Part shown: one piece after another, positions 58,945 to 64,000 of the stretch | Layout: each line of letters starts with the position of its first letter | Numbering within the stretch: position 1 is the stretch's first letter | DNA from: Diospyros lotus | Lineage: Eukaryota > Streptophyta > Magnoliopsida > Ericales > Ebenaceae | Reading direction: 5' to 3' | DNA length: 64,000 bases | Assembly (NCBI RefSeq): GCF_014633365.1 | Contig: NC_068349.1 | Span: 22,272,753 to 22,336,752, forward strand | Made by a program: the position numbers and the translations under genes | Notes under the pieces: model-generated | The model's database searches: none | Seen by the model: the letters and a program-made list of their open reading frames with translations, nothing else | What the model was told of the DNA's origin: nothing

Positions 58945-61763
58945 TTATGTTATTGCAGATATTTTCTCAGGTACATTGTTCGTATACAACTTCAGATAGT
59001 TCAAATTCCATGTTTTCCCCATGGTGTCTCCTGAAAGAGTCTGTAAAATGCAAGTGTTGGGACCAATCAGCTTTAGAATCCGGTACGGCCCTTCCCAATT
59101 TGCTCGTAACTTTCCATCATCCCTTAGCACGTTGGTTTTAATAGATCTTCGAAGTACTAGATCTCCTTCTTTCATGGGTCTATTCTTTACCCGAGAATTG
59201 AAATAACTGGCTATTTTTCTTTGATATGCAGCTATCTTCATGGCAGTGTTATCCCTCTGCTCTTCAATCAGATCCAAATTTTCTCGCAACGCTTCAAAAT
59301 TCGTCGCGCCATCCTCTTCCTCATATGCCATCAGTCTTGGGGACTTAGTTGAAATTTCAATGGGGATTAAAGCCTCTGTCCCATATACCAGATTGAACGG
59401 AGTTTCTCCAGTAACGACCCAACTAGTTGTTCAATAAGCCCATAAAATGGTGGGAAGCTCGTCGGCCCATGTGCCTCTGGCTCCTTCAAGTCAGGTTTTT
59501 AGGCCATGTAATATGGTTTGGTTACTGACCTCAGCTTGTCCATTAGCTTGGGGGTATGCCACTGAAGCGAATCTTAGTTGAATCCCTAGGTCGTCACAGA
59601 ATTTTCTAAAGGAGTCACAGTCAAATTGCTTCCCATGATCCATAACGATAATTCTTGGTATCCCAAACTGGCACACAATGTCTCTCCATACCATTGCCTC
59701 CACTTTTTGTGCCGTAATGGTGGCCAATGCCTCAGCTTCAATCCATTTGGTGAAATAGTCAATAGCCATTATTAAAAATTTTCTTTGCTCGGGTGCTTGA
59801 GGAAAAGGTCCCAGAATATCCAAACCCCACTGAACGAATGGTATAGGCTGGAATGCAGGTTGCAGCTGAGATATCAGGACAAATTGGACTGGAGCGTGTC
59901 GTTGACATTTGTCACATGATTTGACTTTCTTTAACGCATCTGACCTTAAAGTGGGCCAAAAGAAACTGGCTCTCAAAATTTTGGTTGCTAGGGCTCTTGC
60001 TCCCAAGTGTTCTCCATATATTCCACTATGAGCTTCTGCCAGGGTATATTCGGCCTCTTGAGGGCCTAAACACTTGAGAAGGGGTCTAGTGTAAGCTCAT
60101 TTATATAATAACCCGTCTATGATGGTGAATCTTGAAGCTCGCATCTTAAGTCTCCTTGCTTCTTGTGGATCATCTGGTAATTCATTGCTAGGGAGATAAT
60201 GATAGAAAGGAGATCTCCAATCCACTCCTGCCTCCACACATGATACCTTTTTTTCTTCGATGCTCGGCTGATGAAGCATTTCAACAAATACTGCTCTTCC
60301 TGTTGTCTCTTTAGTGGATGCTAGTTTAGATAAAGCATCAGCATGTCCATTGAGCGATCTGTTTATTTGTGTTAACTGAAAACTTTGAAATGTCTGTGCT
60401 AGGTCTTTTACTTTGCGCAAGTATTGGGCCATTATCTACTATCTGGTTTCATATTGTCCCTAAAACTGCTACACAATCAACTGAGAATCACTATGAGCAA
60501 CCAATCGTGCTACTTCCAATTTTCTTGCTATCCGCATTCCAGCGATTAATGCTTCATATTCAGCTACGTTGTTGGTACTTGGAAAAGCAAATCACAGAGA
60601 ATACTCTAATGTTTCTCCTTCAGGGGATATGAGTACTATCCCAGCGCCATTTCCCTATGAACCAGATGCTCCATCAACAAACAACAACCATTCTGCCTGC
60701 TCATTTTCAGTTACCTTACCGGAGTGTGTGCATTCCACAATAAATTCAGTCAATGCCTATCCTTTTATAGCTTATCGAGGTTGATATTGGATATCATATT
60801 CACTTAACTCAATGGACCATTTGGTAAGGTGACCGAAACATTTGGGCTTTTGCAAAATACTTCGTAAGGGCTGATCTGTAAGTACGACAATCGAATGAGC
60901 CTGAAAGTATGGCCTCAACTTTCTGGATGTGTTTAACAGTGCTAATGCCATTTTTTCTACCACTGGATAACGTGTCTCGAGGCCTTGTAATACCTTGCTG
61001 ACATAATATATTGGTCGATCCACCTGTCCCTTTTTTTCTTGATTAATACCACACTTATGGCTTCATCACTTATCCCCAAGTATAAGTACAATGTCTCTCC
61101 AGTTTCTGGTCATGTTAATAGGGGAACTTCTTTAAAATACTCTTTTAACGCTTCAAATGACTTCTGGCATTGTTCCGTCCACTCAAACTTTTTTCCTGCT
61201 CTTAATGTTCGCAAGAAGGGTAGCTCTATTTCAGCTGACTTGGAGAGAAAATGTCCGAGAGCTGCCATTCGACCTGTCAATCGCTGAACTTCCTTAGTTG
61301 ATGCTGGTGGTTCCATGTTCAGTATTGCTTGAATTTTCTCAGGGTTTGCCTCGATTCCTCTTTGTGTGATCATGTATCCCAAGAATTTTCCAGACTGTAC
61401 CCCAAAGGCACACTTTGCTGGATTTAACCGCATCTTGTATTGTCTAAAGACTCCCAGCACCTGCGCTAGTTTTTCTACATGGGATTCGTCCTCTTGACTT
61501 TTCACGATCATGTCGTCAACATATGCTTCCATTGTGTTGTCCAGCAGTTTTTTAAAGACTTTATTCACCATGCGCTGAGAAATGGCTCCGGCGTTCTTGA
61601 GTCCAAAAGGCATGACTTAGTAGCAATATGTCCCCTTTTCAGTGATGAATGACGTCTTCTCCTGGTCTGGAGGGTACATCATTATTTGGTGGTACCCTGA
61701 GAAAGCATCCAGAAAGCTCAGAAACTGGTATCCAGATGTTTCGTCCACAAGACGGTCGATCCG
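58945..61763 (-). pseudogene. Tat(-) RT C-terminal part, RNase H domains and integrase
   Basis: On the minus strand: RT with VMPFGLKNAG and YVDD (near 61530), RNase H (about 60772-61100), the Tat-type second RNase H (about 60450-60770) and integrase with the HHCC finger (about 59900-60060), WGLDILGPFP, IIVMDHGKQF and NGQAEVSNQ (about 59510-59830), then the C-terminal domain (58945-59331). Breaks: a stop near 59490 after the NQTILHGLKT segment, one near 59430, stops near 60100 and 60470, and a frameshift near 61040-61110. It is non-functional. Where Tat(+) has the TGA at 42232, this copy keeps the sense codons. Confidence 0.9.
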
Positions 61764-63038
61764 TGATAGAGCGCATATTTTCATATTATTTAGCCCTCAT
61801 ATTTAGTCTTTTTGCACATTAGTTGTGTCATTTTATTCATCTTGATTTTGTTTTATTTCATTTTATAGGAATTGGGATTCACACTATTTTATTTTATTTT
61901 TGGCAGAAGAGAAACAAGGAGATTGGAGACAATGTGCTGACAGATTTGACCTTCTGTGCTTCTTTCAAATATTTGGCCAAGTTATAATCCCAGAACGTGA
62001 ATGATGTCTTCAAAGATATTTCAGAGGATTTCTTGGCCTTTCTGTAATGATATGGTTTGTCCAAATCCGAGTTCGTTTGGGCTTCAAAACATCGCTTCAA
62101 AGTCGGGACCAGATAGCTGGGTTAAATTAGAAAAGCTGCACAAACACTGATTCTTTAAAAGGCCATAACTTGGGCGTTTGATATCCAAATGAAGTGATTA
62201 AAAATCCCAAATTCATCTACTCTTCCTGATCTACAATTTTTATGAAGGGGCCGAAGCCCGAAACGCACGTTATCCTATTCGAAATCAGCTGTGGAGTTTC
62301 GGTAACCTAGGTTTTCCTCCCTAAGCTCTATTTAAGCACATTAAGAGGCCATTAGGGGAGGATTTTTCTTTTCGGACGTGAACAGTAGCCAATTTTCCTT
62401 TTTCTCCATTCTTGTTAAGATGGAAGGCTAAGGATTTTGTAACCGATTGCATGCCATACTCCTTACCCGGTTTGAATCTTTGGACGTTTTTGTATATTTG
62501 TTTTCAGCTTTAATCTTATGGTTTTGTTTCTTTGCTTCTTCTCAAGTGTGTATATATTTTATGTGATCGTATGAATGCATGCATGATGCTTGGGCAGATT
62601 TGACTAATAGGCTCGATTGGGGTATTGGTTGCAAGAAATAAAATAAACTTAGTGGGCGATTGGTCGATTTCAGATCCGTGTGCTAAAAGAAATTGAAACT
62701 TGTATATTGATCAAGAATATCTTCTGTGATTTTTATATTTGTTTCGATTTAGTCTTCGACGATTGTCAAGCATTTTTTTTGATCTGGGGATTAAAGATAA
62801 ATAAGTTCTTTATATGGTGGATGATGATACCCGGGTAGGGAGGAAAGGTTGCAACCGGTTGCATCTCGGTTTATTGTTTTCGTGTTTATTTTGTTTTCTG
62901 TTTTCCACCAACCCCCCCTATTTAGTCTTGTTTTGACAGACCCGTTTGAGGTTCGTTGGGAGACGACTTTGGGTTGCACCCTTGCTGCAAATCAAAATCA
63001 TTATTCATCTAATCTATCGGTGTTCGACAGCCCGACCA
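61764..63038 (+). repeat. Family L solo LTR, copy 4
   Basis: 1275 bp, TGATAGAGCGCATATTTTC to CAGCCCGACCA. Perfect duplications ATCCG lie at 61759-61763 and 63039-63043. The uninterrupted target is visible in Tat(+) near 41966. Confidence 0.95.
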
Positions 63039-64000
63039 ATCCGTGGTAGCTGGTATGAGTCTTTGGGGCATGCCTTATTGAGATTGGTGAAATCCACACA
63101 GACACGCCATTTTCCATTAGGTTTTGGGACCATAACAACATTGGCCAACCACTCTGGATATAATACCTCTCGAATGATGCCCGCTTTTAGCAATTTGTCA
63201 ACTTCCTCTTCTAATGCGTGTAACCTATCAGGGGCAATGTTTCGCTTCTTTTGTCAGACTGGCTTGAATTGGGGGTCCACATTCAAGTGGTGACATATTA
63301 CTTCTGGACTGATTCCTGGCATATCTTTTGGTTTCCAAGCAAATACGTCTGAATTTTCTTGCAGGCATTTTGCAATTTCTTCTTTTGTATGTTCCAAAAG
63401 CTGGGACCCCACATATGCTACTTTCTCGAAATCTGATTCACTCAGATGTACTGCTTCCAATTCCTCAACAGGTTGAGGTTTACATGCGGCTCCTTCTTCT
63501 AAGGACTTATGTATGGCTTCCTCGGCTATGGATAAGGTTTCTTTGGCTCTTTTCCCTTTTGTAGACGACACATAGCAAGTTCGGGCTTTCTTCTGATCTC
63601 CTTGAACTTGTCCTACTCCGGTGGGTGTGGGGAATTTCATCAATAGATAGCATGAGGATACTACGGCCCTTAGATCATTGAGTAACGGGTGTCCCAAGAT
63701 CATATTGTATGCCGCCGAGGATGTTTTAACCACCATAAAATTCGCTTGTCGAGTTACGAGTTGGGGGTCCACACCTAATGTGATAGGTAGCTGAATTGAT
63801 CCTGCAACTGGAACTGCTTCTCCAGTAAAGCTATATAGAGGTGAGGATACTTTCTTCAATCGGTCATGAGATAAATGCATTTGTTCAAAACAGTTCCAAT
63901 AAATCAGGTTGACAGAACTGCCACTATCTACCAAAATTCTACTGATGGGGTGCTTGGCTACGATTGCTGAGATAACTATGGGATCATCATGTGAGAGTAT
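63039..64000 (-). pseudogene. Tat(-) protease and RT N-terminal part
   Basis: The minus strand from 63934 to 63254 is open for 226 codons and covers the protease active site (VDSGSSVNLIYW) and the protease-RT linker. The frame continues rightward beyond the first methionine to the window edge. RT fingers (about 63039-63253) are in a broken frame: a stop near 63255 interrupts the KPV..KKRN segment. The protease matches 39700-40124 of Tat(+) closely. Confidence 0.88.

Larger units (their letters stand above)
57777..64000 (-). mobile_element. Second Tat-lineage element, Tat(-), 5' part beyond the window
   Basis: It reads right to left: protease, RT, RNase H, second RNase H, integrase, 3' LTR (57777-58847). 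It is closely similar to Tat(+) in all coding parts. It inserted into a copia-A LTR at 57776/57777. A family L solo LTR (61764-63038) splits RT. Several frames are broken. Gag, PBS and 5' LTR lie beyond 64000. Confidence 0.93.

Overview
The window is gene-poor repetitive DNA from a flowering plant. Every protein domain I could recognise belongs to an LTR retrotransposon: Ty1/copia, plus Ty3/gypsy of the Athila, Tat and Del/Tekay (chromovirus) types. I found no host gene, tRNA, rRNA or CRISPR array. The dense nesting and the many solo LTRs suggest heterochromatin, such as pericentromeric DNA. The species cannot be told from the sequence.

Layout from left to right. 1-7705: a decayed minus-strand copia element (copy A1) cut by the window edge, with its 5' LTR at 5755-7705 and an Athila-type solo LTR at 4146-5304 inside its leader. 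7706-8864: a degenerate tandem array with a period near 260 bp. 8865-20177: old Del/Tekay-like LTR DNA in both orientations, interrupted by one divergent Athila-type solo LTR (family L, 9296-10560) and two copia-A solo LTRs (12304-14075 and 15973-17969). 20218-23437: a decayed chromovirus pol on the minus strand. 23438-25174: a patchwork of repeat fragments.

25175-55821 is one Tat-lineage gypsy element on the plus strand, flanked by the 5-bp target duplication CATGG and swollen to about 30.6 kb by four later insertions: a complete Athila element with one 1895-codon gag-pol frame (27230-37925, TSD GCGAT) in gag; family L solo LTRs in protease (40125-41462, TSD GTCTA) and in RT (42418-43824, TSD GGAAC); and a nearly complete copia element with one 1318-codon frame (copy A2, 44761-54363, TSD CAGTT) between RNase H and integrase. 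The Tat 5' LTR (25175-27058) is almost entirely a giant inverted repeat with a TATA box on each arm. This is the most unusual object in the window.

55822-57776 holds repeat fragments, AT-rich DNA, a 47-bp tandem array and a piece of copia-A LTR. 57777-64000 is a second Tat element, on the minus strand, with its 3' LTR at left and a family L solo LTR in RT (61764-63038, TSD ATCCG). It runs off the right edge.

The parts do not form a pathway. Each element encodes its own replication proteins: Gag packages RNA, protease matures the polyprotein, RT and RNase H make cDNA, and integrase inserts it. Only Athila (27230-37925) keeps frame, PBS, PPT and two equal LTRs. Copia A2 keeps its frame but has lost its PBS and the end of its 5' LTR. 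All other elements are broken.
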